From RI-153 sp041391225 (GTDB lineage Bacteria; Chloroflexota; Anaerolineae; Caldilineales; Caldilineaceae), in assembly GCA_041391225.1 (NCBI GenBank), contig JAWKOL010000012.1, positions 62,001-126,000 on the forward strand: a stretch of 64,000 bases of DNA. The letters run 5' to 3'. The notes below the pieces were generated by a model that ran no database searches, was not told the DNA's origin, and worked only from the letters and a program-made list of their open reading frames with translations. The position numbers were made by a program, and so were the translations under genes. Shown here piece after piece: positions 36,401 through 45,500 of the stretch. The number at the start of each line of letters is the position of its first letter. The stretch's first letter is position 1.

Positions 36401-37792
36401 GAAGGCACCGGCCAATACGCTTTCGTGGTGACGATGTACGGCTTCTTCGAGATCGTGAGCCGCTACGGGCTGGGGACGCTGCTCACCCGCGACGTGGCGG
36501 CGGACAAGAACCAATCCAGTCGCTACCTCACCAACGTGCTCGGGCTGCGCACGATCCTGTGGCTGGCGAGTCTACCCGTGTTGGCGCTGGTGACAGGCGG
36601 ATTCCGCGTCTTCGGCGGCATCAGCATGGCCGAAGTGCAGGCCATCGCCATCTTCGCGGCGGCGATGCTCTTCGCCAACTGGGCCGACGCGCTGAGCAGC
36701 CTGTTCTACGCATTCGAGAAGATGGAGTATCCGGCCGGGCTGAGCAGCGCCGCCGCCCTGCTCAAGGTGACATTTGGGGCGCTGGTGCTGTTGCTGGGCT
36801 GGGGCTTCGTGGGGTTGGCGTGGGTGAGCCTGCTGATGAACATTGTGCAGATGATCTGGCTCTACTCGCTGGTGCGCTCGACGCTTTTCAAGCCCGAATG
36901 GAAGTGGGACACGAAGTTGCAGCGCTGGATGTTCGGTGTGAGCGGGCCGTTGATGATCAACCACCTGCTGGCTACGATCTTCTGGCGCATCGACGTGTGG
37001 CTGTTGCGTCCACTGGCGGGGGCGGTGAGTGTGGGGCTGTACAGCGCCGCGCTCAAATACCTGGACGGGCTGAACATCATCCCCAGCACCTTCACCTTCG
37101 CCATCTTCCCGCTGATGTCGCGCTACGCCAAGAAGGAAGGCGAAGGGCTGCTGCGCTCGTACGTCCTCAGCGCGCGGCTGCTGTTGATGGTGAGCCTGCC
37201 CCTGGCGATGACGATCACCGTGCTGGCGGGGCCGTTGATCTACGTCCTCGGCGGCGCGGAATTCCTCAACGTGCCCGACACGGTGCAGATCCTGGGGCGG
37301 GAGATCAGCTACCGGGGCGGCTCTGCGCTGGCATTGCAGGTGATCATCTGGAGCATCCCCATCGGCTTCGTCAACAGCGTGACCCAGTTTGTGCTCATCG
37401 CCGTCAACCAGCAGGGCTACCTCACCAAAGCGTTCATTTTGGGCGTCGTCTTCAACGTGGTGGGCAACCTGCTGCTCATCCCGCCCTTCGGCTACCTGGG
37501 CGCGGCGGTGGTGACGATCCTCAGCGAGTTCAGCTTGCTCATCCCCTTCTACTGGAGCGTCAAGCGCCACGTGGGCCACGTCCCCTGGCTCGATCTGCTG
37601 TGGCGACCGCTGCTCGCCGTCCTCGTGATGGGCGGGCTGATGAACGTCCTAATCGGCGCGGGTCTCAACGTGTGGCTGGCGCTCGCCCCCGGCGGGCTGG
37701 TCTACGTGGGCGTCTTGGCGGTCACAGGGGCGTTTCGGGGGGAGGAGATGGGGGTGGTTCTTGGGCGACTATTGAAGAGGAGTAATGCGTAA
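33447..37792 (+). CDS. Fusion of YfhO-type membrane protein and Wzx-like flippase
   Basis: TTG 33447 is the only standard start near the front; the hydrophobic frame extends further up into a word repeat, so the original start may have been overwritten. The first ~930 residues are YfhO-like: a GT-C membrane body with NLYNFEPWRSLLPG and a soluble C-terminal part (DRGWLVLSDAWFPGWKAFVR). After a TM helix (VGLYVSFLAVMACALLLLWW) the same frame continues, without a stop, into a flippase (TVAKNSLVPMALNMANKAID, then YVRLLGPEGTGQYAF) with about 12-14 helices, ending SNA. One frameshift near 35930-35985 precedes the junction, which itself lies in a clean frame. Five repeat segments are inserted in frame. 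Likely role: flipping of, and glycosylation with, lipid-linked sugars. Confidence 0.75.
34199..34272 (+). repeat. In-frame CGCAATTCGCAATCCGC array inside the YfhO gene
   Basis: A near-tandem array of an 8-9 nt unit (GCAATTC/GCAATCC) encodes IRNSQSATRNSQPAIR in the membrane protein. No stop is created in this frame. Confidence 0.8.
34647..34692 (+). repeat. Second in-frame CGCAATCCGCAATTC array
   Basis: The same unit recurs 450 nt downstream and encodes IRNSQSAIRSPQF, i.e. the same peptide in the same frame as the first array. Confidence 0.8.
34886..34965. repeat. In-frame inverted repeat (GAAGAATCAAGATTGAAG type)
   Basis: GAAGAATCAAGATTGAAG on the left faces CTTCATTCTTGCTTC on the right, with GTTCTTCATTCTTGCTTCG close by. 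It is translated as NEESRLKIGRISVSHHS and FFILASS within a loop-helix region. Confidence 0.6.
35171..35276. repeat. In-frame palindrome of AGGCGGAGAGGCGAAG words
   Basis: AGGCAAGGAGGCGGAGAGGC (with GAAG after it) faces CTTCGCCTCTTCGCG and then CCCCTTCCTTGCC. It encodes a basic segment EARRRRGEAQSETPAAS between predicted helices. Confidence 0.7.
35385..35473. repeat. In-frame palindrome of GCGACGATGCGAGGAGGC words
   Basis: GCGACGATGCGACGATGCGA and GGAGGCGAC face CCGCCTCTTCGCCTCTCCGC. It is translated as ERESGDDATMRGGDEQS and PPLRLSASLPP in the soluble domain. Confidence 0.65.
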
Positions 37793-37868
37793 TTGGCCTA
37801 CGAAATTGGTCGCCAATTGGCAAGAGATTTCGTCTACGAATTACGCATTACGAATTACGCACTACGCA
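37782..37868. repeat. Word palindrome with AATGCGTAATT units
   Basis: GTAATGCGTAATTGG on the left faces CGAATTACGCATTACGAATT and ACGCACTACGC on the right; an inner pair, ACGAAATTGG/CCAATTGGC, is also present. It separates the convergent flippase-fusion and DapA-family genes and supplies the final S-N-A and TAA of the fusion. Confidence 0.75.
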
Positions 37869-38768
37869 TCATCCCACCGAAAACAGCCCCTCTACATCCG
37901 CCAGAATCGCGTCTAGTTCCTTCAGATCCATCTCATCCAAATACTTGCCTGGGGCGCGGCTGATGGTGGTGCTGAAGATGCCGCGGCGTTTGAGCACTTC
38001 TTTGTAGGTGGCGACGCCGTGCATGCGCTCGAAGTTGATCAGCGGTAGAAGCTGATTGAAGAGTTTGCGCGCGCCGGCTTCGTCGCCCGCGGTGAGCTTG
38101 TCCCAGATGGCGACGTGGACTTCGGTGGACTGGCAGGCGGGCATGTTGCCGTGTGCGCCGCGCCGCCATTCGTCGATCATGTAGATGCCGCCCTGCCCGC
38201 CGAAGACACCCTCACAGGCGTCGCCCGCGGTGGCCAGGGTGCGGCTGATGGCGCGCGGTTCGGGTAGGGTCTCTTCTTTGAGGTAGCGCACGTTCTCCAG
38301 TTCGCGGCACATGCGCGCCAGCAGATCCGAAGACATGGGCGTGCCTGCCGGGCCGGCGTAATTCTGCACGCACACAGGGATGTCCAGCGCGTCGGACAAC
38401 GCCTTGAAATAGTGGTAGCAGCCCTCCGGCCCCGGTGACAGGATCGACGGCGGCATCGCCATCACGCCGTCCGCGCCAACACGCTGGGCGAAGAGGCTCA
38501 ATTCCACGGCGGGGATGGCGTGGCCCGACGTGGTGGCGGCCACCACCGGGATCTGCCCCCCGGTCTCGTGGACCACGATCTCGATCCAGCGTTTGCGCTC
38601 GTCATCGGAGAGGGTGGGGAACTCGCTGGCGTTGGCCGGGCCAACCAGCCCCGCCGCTGGCCTCGATGCAGAAGCGCACCTCACGCCGCAGCGAATCCTC
38701 GTCCAATTCGTAGCTTTCGGTGAAAGGGGTGACGACGATCACAAAGATCCCGCGCCAGGTTGGCTCAT
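37869..38768 (-). CDS. DapA-family (dihydrodipicolinate synthase/N-acetylneuraminate lyase) aldolase
   Basis: The start is ATG 38768 (MSQPTWRGIFVIVVTPFTES). A frameshift near 38650 joins it to GLVGPANASEFPTLSDDERK. The TIM-barrel family shows Tyr in V-C-V-Q-N-Y-A-G-P-A-G-T and the Schiff-base Lys in R-Y-L-K-E-E-T-L-P. Corrected length is about 300 residues, normal. The family adds or removes pyruvate or a related 2-oxoacid. Next to an acid-sugar dehydratase (39231) it probably acts on a 2-keto-3-deoxy sugar acid or carries out a decarboxylating dehydration, by context only. Confidence 0.82.
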
Positions 38769-38910
38769 GGTCTTTTCTCCGTTGGGTTGTTTAGAATCAG
38801 AAAATAATGGGGAAAGTGGATTGGACAGACCAATTCAGGATACAATGCAGCCGAGGTCGTGTCAAAGATCTTTGGGAGAGGCAGATCGCACGGGTATAAT
38901 GGCAGAAGAT

Positions 38911-39189
38911 GATCCACGAAGCCACACGAAGATACACGAAGGCAGAATTTATCCACAGATGACTCCACTGCGAAAAGTCCGACTTCTGTGTGATTTGCGG
39001 TTGCTCCCCTCCTGAGAGAAGTCGGACTTTTGCGCTTGAGCGACCTTTTTGCAGTAGAGTCACAGATTACACGGATTTACAGGATTCAGAAGAAGGTTGA
39101 AGCAGAATTCCTCTGGAAATCCTTTTAATCTGCGTAATCTGTGGACAATCTTCTCTTCTCTCTGTTCTTCGTGTGCCTTCGTGGATCAT
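38911..39189. repeat. Nested composite palindrome, about 280 bp
   Basis: The outer arms are GATGATCCACGAAGCCACAC (with GAAGATACACGAAGGC) at 38911-38945 and CTTCGTGTGCCTTCGTGGAT at about 39167-39186. Inside are CACAGATTACACGGATTTAC and GCGTAATCTGTGG arms. Another layer is the hairpin ACTCCACTGCGAAAAGTCCG/AGTCGGACTTTTGCG at 38960-39060, homologous to 63213-63298. It fills the 38769-39230 gap; I see no gene there. Confidence 0.75.
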
Positions 39190-39230
39190 CCTCTGGTTAG
39201 AATCTTCACCCACCCCACAAGGAGATCACC

Positions 39231-40421
39231 ATGAAGATCACCGCGGTACGCGTCTTTGAAGTGGAAGGCACCATGCAGCACGACGACGACGTCTTCTGGG
39301 AAGAGCGTCTGATCCGTCCTGTGGACATTTACCCCGAACACAAAGCCGAGGGGACGGCCTGGGTCGCCATCGAGGACCGGGGACGACTCAAGATCAAGGC
39401 GTACTTCGTGCAGATCGAGACCGACGCCAATGTCTACGGCATCGGCGGCCCCATGCCCGAGGAACAGGCCTGGATCGTGGACAAGCAACTCAAGCCGCTG
39501 CTGCTGGGCCACGACGCCCTCGCCATCGAGCGACTGTGGGATCGCATGTACCGCTACTCCGTCCACGGGCGCAAGGGCGTGAACATGATGGCGATGAGTG
39601 TGGTGGACTGTGCGTTATGGGATCTGAAGGGCAAATGGTACAATGCGCCCGTCTACGAGTTGTTGGGCGGACCGACCCGCACCGAGATCCCGGCCTACGC
39701 CAGCGCGTTGGGCTATTCGCTGGACCCCGAACTGGTGCAAGAACGGGTGCAACGCATGGTGGCCGAAGGCTACACCGCCACCAAGTGGTTCTTCCGCGAC
39801 GGCCCCACCGACGGCAAGGCCGGCATCGAACGCAACATGCGCCTGGTGCGCACACTGCGTGAAAGCGTCGGCCCCGATGTGGACATCATGCTCGACGCCT
39901 GGATGAGTTGGGATGTGCCGTACACGGTGCAGATGGCGCGGCGCTTGGAGGAATACGCGCCCCGCTGGATCGAGGAACCTGTCCTCCCCGACAAGATCGA
40001 CCAGTACGCTGAGATCCGCGCCGCCGTCAACATCCCGATCAGCGGCGGCGAGCACGAGTACACACGCTGGGGCGTCAAACAACTGCTGGACGTGCGCGCC
40101 GTCGACGTCCTCCAGACCGACATCTACTGGTGTGGTGGTATTTCCGAGAGCATGAAGATCTGTGCGTTGGCCTCTGCGTATGACATCCCCGTCATCCCGC
40201 ACGGCCATTCGACGCCGGCCAGCGCCCATCTGATCGCGGCCTGGCCCGAACCAACGACTCCCCTACTCGAATACTTGATCAAATGGAACGAGATCCATCA
40301 GTATTTCCTGGCAACGCCGCTCAAGCCCATCAACGGTGTGGTCACCCTTCCCACCGCGCCCGGCCTGGGCATGGAGCTGGATGAGGACAAGATGGAGTCG
40401 AAACGAGAGGTTAGTTGGTGA
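39231..40421 (+). CDS. Enolase-superfamily acid-sugar dehydratase (rhamnonate-dehydratase-like)
   Basis: The ATG at 39231 has AAGGAG about 8 nt upstream. The 396-residue protein has the MR/MLE fold. The metal ligands are Asp in D-I-M-L-D-A-W-M-S-W, Glu in R-W-I-E-E-P-V-L-P and Glu in I-S-G-G-E-H-E-Y; the barrel bases are suggested by I-P-H-G-H-S-T. The N-terminal capping domain with V-F-W-E-E-R-L-I-R-P and the H-G-H-S loop resemble L-rhamnonate dehydratases. It would remove water from a C5-C6 aldonate to give a 2-keto-3-deoxy acid. The terminal REVSW and TGA come from the following repeat. Confidence 0.85.
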   Translation: MKITAVRVFEVEGTMQHDDDVFWEERLIRPVDIYPEHKAEGTAWVAIEDRGRLKIKAYFVQIETDANVYGIGGPMPEEQAWIVDKQLKPLLLGHDALAIERLWDRMYRYSVHGRKGVNMMAMSVVDCALWDLKGKWYNAPVYELLGGPTRTEIPAYASALGYSLDPELVQERVQRMVAEGYTATKWFFRDGPTDGKAGIERNMRLVRTLRESVGPDVDIMLDAWMSWDVPYTVQMARRLEEYAPRWIEEPVLPDKIDQYAEIRAAVNIPISGGEHEYTRWGVKQLLDVRAVDVLQTDIYWCGGISESMKICALASAYDIPVIPHGHSTPASAHLIAAWPEPTTPLLEYLIKWNEIHQYFLATPLKPINGVVTLPTAPGLGMELDEDKMESKREVSW

Positions 40422-40530
40422 TTGAGGACTAGGGATTGGGGACTGGGGACAGAAAACTGGATGCGCAGATGCGGTCATTTTGCTCTAACCAATCCCCGAT
40501 CCCCAGTCCCCGATCCCCAATCCCCCCAAC
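40405..40530. repeat. Word palindrome of GGGGACTGGGGA units
   Basis: GGACTAGGGATTGGGGACTG at 40427-40446 faces CCAATCCCCGATCCCCAGTC at about 40490-40509 and further CCCCGATCCCC words. It lies between the dehydratase stop and the KaiC ribosome-binding site, so it could form a long hairpin in the leader of the kai operon. Confidence 0.75.
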
Positions 40531-40549
40531 TCCACCGGAGAGAAACGAC

Positions 40550-42265
40550 ATGAGTGATCCAGCACACCCGTTTGTGGACCCACAGGCCAAAGCGCCAACG
40601 GGGATCGAAGGCTTCGATGAGATTACGCGAGGCGGGTTGCCCCGCAATCGTACGTCGTTGGTGATGGGCGGTCCCGGCACAGGGAAGACAGTTTTTGCGC
40701 TTCAGTTTCTTGTCAACGGGGCGCGAGACTACGACGAACCAGGGATTTTCGTCACCTTTGAGGAGACGTCGCAACGCATCGTTGCCAATGCGGCCGGCTT
40801 TGGCTGGGATCTGCCTGATCTTCAGGAACAGAAACTCTTCTTCCTCGATGCGCAGTTGCTGCCCGATGTGGTCTACTCTGGCGCCTTCGATCTGCAAGGG
40901 TTGTTGGTCGCCCTCGAAGCCAAGATCGTCGAAATGGGCGCCAAGCGCATCGTCTTCGATTCCATCGACGTGTTGCTCAACCTGCTGGCCGATCCCAAAC
41001 TGGAGCGCCACGAGGTCTACCGATTACACCATTGGCTCACCCAATGCAATGTGACCAGCATCATCACCGCCAAGCTGGATGAGGCCACCCAGGCCGGCTT
41101 CAATGATCTGTTGCGTGGTTACAGCTTCATGCAGTACATGGTCGACTGCCTTGTTCACGTCAACCATCGAATCGAGAATCGTGTATCGCTGCGCAACCTG
41201 CGTGTGATGAAGTACCGCGGATCCGACTTCGCAGAGAACGAAGTCTCGCTTGTCATCGGCGCCGCCGGCATGAAGGTGGCCAACCTGGGCGAGGCCAACT
41301 ACGATTACCGAGTCTCCAACGAACGCGTGTCCACCGGCGTCGAACGGCTCGATCAGATGTTGAGCGGCGGCTACTACCGCGGATCGTCGGTGCTGATCAC
41401 CGGCGTACCCGGCACGGCAAAGTCCACGCTATCCGGCGCGCTGGCAGCGGCAACGTGTGCGCTCGGCGAAGCGGTGCTGTATGTCAGCTTCGACGAGGCC
41501 GCCAACGAGATCGTGCGCAACCTGACCTCGGTGAACATTCAACTTAAGCCATACCGCGACAATGGCCTGCTGCACATGTATTCCATGCGCTCCGAGGCGC
41601 GTAGCGCCGAAGAGCAGTTGCTCTACATCCGCGGCCTCATCGACCGCCACCAGCCCACCTGTGTGATCATCGATCCAATTTCGGCCATGATGAAATCGGG
41701 CGGCGAGTTGGAGGCGAGGCAGGTGGCGCAGCGTCTACTGCACAGCACCAAGGCACAGGGCATCACCCTGCTCACTACCAGCCTGCTCGAAACTACCGGC
41801 GATGAGATCGAAGCCACCGACATGCAGGTGTCGACGCTGGCCGATACGTGGATCCACCTTTCCTACGTAGAGATGAGCGGCGAACGCAACCGTGCGCTCA
41901 GCATCATCAAATCGCGCGGAACCGGTCACTCGAACCAGGTGCGCGAGTTGCTGCTCACGGATGACGGCGTCACACTGGCCGACGCGTATACAGCCGGCGG
42001 TGAGGTGTTGATGGGTACGCTACGCTGGGAGAAGGAACAGAGGGCCAACCAACTGCACGATGAGCAACGACGCGAGGTAGAACGCCGCCGCCGTCAACTG
42101 CGCGCTGCCGAGAATGAACTCAAGGCGCGCATCGCCGCGCTGGAAGCGGAGCTGACAAAACACAGCGAAGATCTGGTCGATCTCAATCGGATCGAAGCGG
42201 CACAAGAGAAGCAGTGGCAACAGATGATCGATGAGTTGAAGCGCTTGCGCGGCGTAGAGGAGTAG
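40550..42265 (+). CDS. kaiC: KaiC-family double-ATPase clock/signalling protein
   Basis: ATG 40550 follows CCGGAGAG; 571 residues. Two RecA-like KaiC domains are present. CI has Walker A G-P-G-T-G-K-T at 41-47 and the catalytic Glu pair E71/E72 in FVTFEET. CII has GVPGTAKST at 285-293 and D315/E316 instead of two Glu in YVSFDEA. The CII phosphosite region V-S-T-L-A-D-T-W aligns with the cyanobacterial I-S-T-I-T-D-T, so S428/T429 would match the two autophosphorylated residues. A C-terminal coiled coil (about 490-571) replaces the short KaiA-binding tail. It lies 5 nt before kaiB; no KaiA gene is seen. Likely role: ATP-driven phosphorylation timer or signalling hub. Confidence 0.88.
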   Translation: MSDPAHPFVDPQAKAPTGIEGFDEITRGGLPRNRTSLVMGGPGTGKTVFALQFLVNGARDYDEPGIFVTFEETSQRIVANAAGFGWDLPDLQEQKLFFLDAQLLPDVVYSGAFDLQGLLVALEAKIVEMGAKRIVFDSIDVLLNLLADPKLERHEVYRLHHWLTQCNVTSIITAKLDEATQAGFNDLLRGYSFMQYMVDCLVHVNHRIENRVSLRNLRVMKYRGSDFAENEVSLVIGAAGMKVANLGEANYDYRVSNERVSTGVERLDQMLSGGYYRGSSVLITGVPGTAKSTLSGALAAATCALGEAVLYVSFDEAANEIVRNLTSVNIQLKPYRDNGLLHMYSMRSEARSAEEQLLYIRGLIDRHQPTCVIIDPISAMMKSGGELEARQVAQRLLHSTKAQGITLLTTSLLETTGDEIEATDMQVSTLADTWIHLSYVEMSGERNRALSIIKSRGTGHSNQVRELLLTDDGVTLADAYTAGGEVLMGTLRWEKEQRANQLHDEQRREVERRRRQLRAAENELKARIAALEAELTKHSEDLVDLNRIEAAQEKQWQQMIDELKRLRGVEE

Positions 42266-42270
42266 AACAG

Positions 42271-42552
42271 ATGACGCCAAACGCGACCATCGAGTTGCGG
42301 CTCTACAAAGCGGGCAACGCACCCAATTCGGTGCGCGCCGTGGCCAACGCGCTGGCGCTCTGCAACGAACACGGCCAGACGCAACAGTGCGAGCTTGAAA
42401 TCATCGATGTGTTGGAATACCCATGGCGCGCGCTACAAGACGGCGTGCTGGTGACGCCGACACTGCTGCGCATCCGCCCCAAACCGACGGTGCGGGTGAT
42501 TGGCGACTTGAGCGAGCGAAACACCGTTCTCGTTGCCCTGGATATGGCCTAA
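42271..42552 (+). CDS. kaiB: KaiB-family thioredoxin-fold protein
   Basis: A 93-residue protein, ATG 42271, with GAGG upstream. The pattern LRLYKAGNAPNSVRAVANAL, then C-E-L-E-I-I-D-V-L-E-Y-P, then VTPTLLRIRPKPTVRVIGDL and the terminal LVALDMA match KaiB closely, including the A-T-P-T-L-like loop (here V-T-P-T-L) with cis-proline. KaiB binds KaiC's first ATPase domain and changes fold to do so. Here it is directly between kaiC and the kinase gene (18 nt gap), indicating a single operon. Confidence 0.92.
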   Translation: MTPNATIELRLYKAGNAPNSVRAVANALALCNEHGQTQQCELEIIDVLEYPWRALQDGVLVTPTLLRIRPKPTVRVIGDLSERNTVLVALDMA

Positions 42553-42570
42553 GCATCCGCAGAAAGCGAC

Positions 42571-45500
42571 ATGGAAACACCCCAATCCTCGCATCATCAA
42601 ACAGATGGCACCTCTGCCGACGTCTTTTCCGAGATCCAACACCTGGTGCAGCGTCTGGCCGAACTGGAGCGAGATCTGCACCAGTTGGTTCGCGGCCAGA
42701 TCGACGCGGTCATCGATCCAGATAGCGGACACATCATCCTGCTGCGGCAGGCACAAGAGGCCCTGCACAGCAACGAGCGTCAATTGCGTGCTTTGTTTGA
42801 ATCGGCACTGGACGCGATCCTGATCGCCGACGACGAAGGACGTTACATCGACGCCAATCCGGCGGCCAGCGAACTGTTCGGGTTATCGCGCGAGTCCTTG
42901 ATTGGGCGTACAGTACGGGATTTCGCCGCCCCCGATGTCGATATCGACGCGGTGTGGCACAACTTTCAACAACAATCTCAGGTGGAACGCGGCGTATTTC
43001 GCGTGCATCGACCGGATGGTTCGGTCCGCGAGGCCGAATACTCCGCCACTGCCAATTTCCTGCCAGGTCGTCACCTTTCCGTCCTGCGCGATGTGACGGA
43101 ACGACGGCAGACCGAAGCCCAACTCCGCCGCAGCGAGGAACGGTTTCGCTCGCTCATCGAATACAGCGACGATGTGATCCTGCTCATCGACGGCGATGGT
43201 CTGTTTAGCTATGCCAGCCCCAGCGTTCAGCGCATTCTCGGCGTCGAACCGGGCGCACTGATGGGCAAATCGGCGCTGTTCGCCATCCACCCCGACGACG
43301 CCGCGCAGGCGGCATGGCTGATCGGCGATCTGCTACAGAGACCAGGCGGCATCATCTCTGCGCAGATCCGCGTGGCGCACGCCAACGGTGGGTACATCTG
43401 GATCGAAGGCGTGTGTAACAACCTTCTCCACGTCGACAGCGTACGCGCCATCGTCGTCAACTTCCGCGATATCACCGCACGGCGTCAGACCGAAAGCGAT
43501 CTACGGGAAACGACCACCACGCTACAGACGATGATCCAATCTTCGCCATTGGGCATCATCGCCATGGATCGGGAACGCAAGGTCACCACCTGGAATTCGG
43601 CAGCGGAGCGCATCTTCGGCTGGAGTGAGGCCGAAGTCCTCGGCGGAGCGCTGCCATACGTTCCGCAAGCCAACGCAGACGAACTGAACGAGCGCCTGCG
43701 CGTCTTGTACGAGGAGCGGCGCTTCAGCCTGTACGAAACCCAGCGACTTCATCGCAACGGCAAGCTGATCGACGTCAGCGTTGCCACAGCGCCAATTGTG
43801 AAGGGCGCCGAAGAGGTGGTGGGCAGCATGGCCATCATCACCGACATCACCGAGGCCAAACACGCCGAACGCATCCAAGATGCCGTGGTGCGCATGGCTA
43901 CAGCGCTGCGTTCCGCCGCCACCAGCGACGCCATGTTGGCTATCCTGCTGGATCAGGTCAGCGCGTTGCTGACGCTGGATGCGAGCCAGGTCAGCATCTT
44001 CAGCGACGACAAGCGCACCCATCGGAAACAGCGCCTTACTGGCCTGGCAGAGTCGCCCACCCTCGTGGATATAGTGCGTCGCCACAGGCGCGTGATTGCC
44101 TCCGCAGACATTTACACAGACCCGCGCTTCGGCCAGAGTTTGCCGCCTGGGCTGGCGCCCGCTCAGGTCTGTACACCCCTTCTCGTGGACGACGAACCCA
44201 TCGGCGTGCTGCACATCGGGCGCGACAAACCGTTCTCGGAGACAGATCTGAGCCTTCTGGCCGCCGTAACCGACATCGCAGCCAGTTCGATCCAGCGTGC
44301 AATTCTTTACGAAGAAGTGGCACGCTCACTCAAGCGCACCAATGCACTCTACACCGTCGCGCAGCACCTAATCTCCACAGAAGATCTGCCGCGCCTGCTC
44401 AAATCGGTGGTCGACGGCGTGATCTCCGTCCTCAATGCCGACTGGGGCAGTTTGCTGATCCTGGGGCAAGATGGCTGCCGCAGCGTGGCGCACAATGCCG
44501 AAGGCAACGAGACCGATCTTGCCGCCGAGATCCCACGCTTCCAGGATCTAATGGATCGGATGCTGGAGCAGGTGTTGCAACAGCGAGAAGGGATCATACT
44601 ACACAGCGACGCGCTGAACAGGCTAGTACACAGCGCAGAAACCAACACAGAAACCAACACAGAAACCAACACAGAAACCAACGAAGACGTGATCGACATC
44701 GGCTCTGTCGTGATGACGCCGTTGCTCTACCAGGATCAGATCCTGGGCGTGCTGACGGCAGCCAACCGCGTCGATGCCACTCACTTCGACATAGACGACC
44801 TGGCCGTGCTTACAGCGCTGGCCAACCAGGCGTCAGTTGCAATTGCCAATACACGCTTTGTCAACCGCATTCGCATACAGGCGGAGCAGCTTCAGCGTGT
44901 GATGGACGGCGTCTCCGATGGGCTGATCTTGCTTGCCCCCAATCGACAGATCCTATTGGCAAACCCTGCGGCCGAGACGATGTTGGCCGACTTTGGCGAA
45001 CTGGTTGCGGGGAGGCGCATCGAAGCATTCGGTGGCGTCCCACTCGATACGTTGCTGATCGCGCCGGAAGCAGGAGAGCTCTTCCACGAAGTAGAAACAG
45101 TGATCCCCGACACAGCCACGTTCGAGGTGATGAATCCGCGATGGGCTCGGGCGCCGAGCAGGACGGTTGGCTCCTGGTTCTGCGTAATGTCACCGAATCG
45201 GCGAGAATCGTCAGCGCGCCATGCAGCAGGGGCAATTGGCGGCTGTGGGCCAGTTGGCAGGCATCGCCCACGATTTCAACAACATCATGGGCGCCATTGT
45301 GATCTATTCACAGTTGATGAAAAACACACTTGATCTAAGCGGCAAGAACCGCGAACGGCTGGAAGTGATCCACCAACAGGCGCAATACGCCGCCGAGTTG
45401 GTGCGTCAACTGCTCGATTTCAGCCGCACTTCTGTGCTGGAACGGCACACCCTCAACGCCATCCCCTTCTGCAAGGATCTGGTAAAACTGCTGGAACGCA

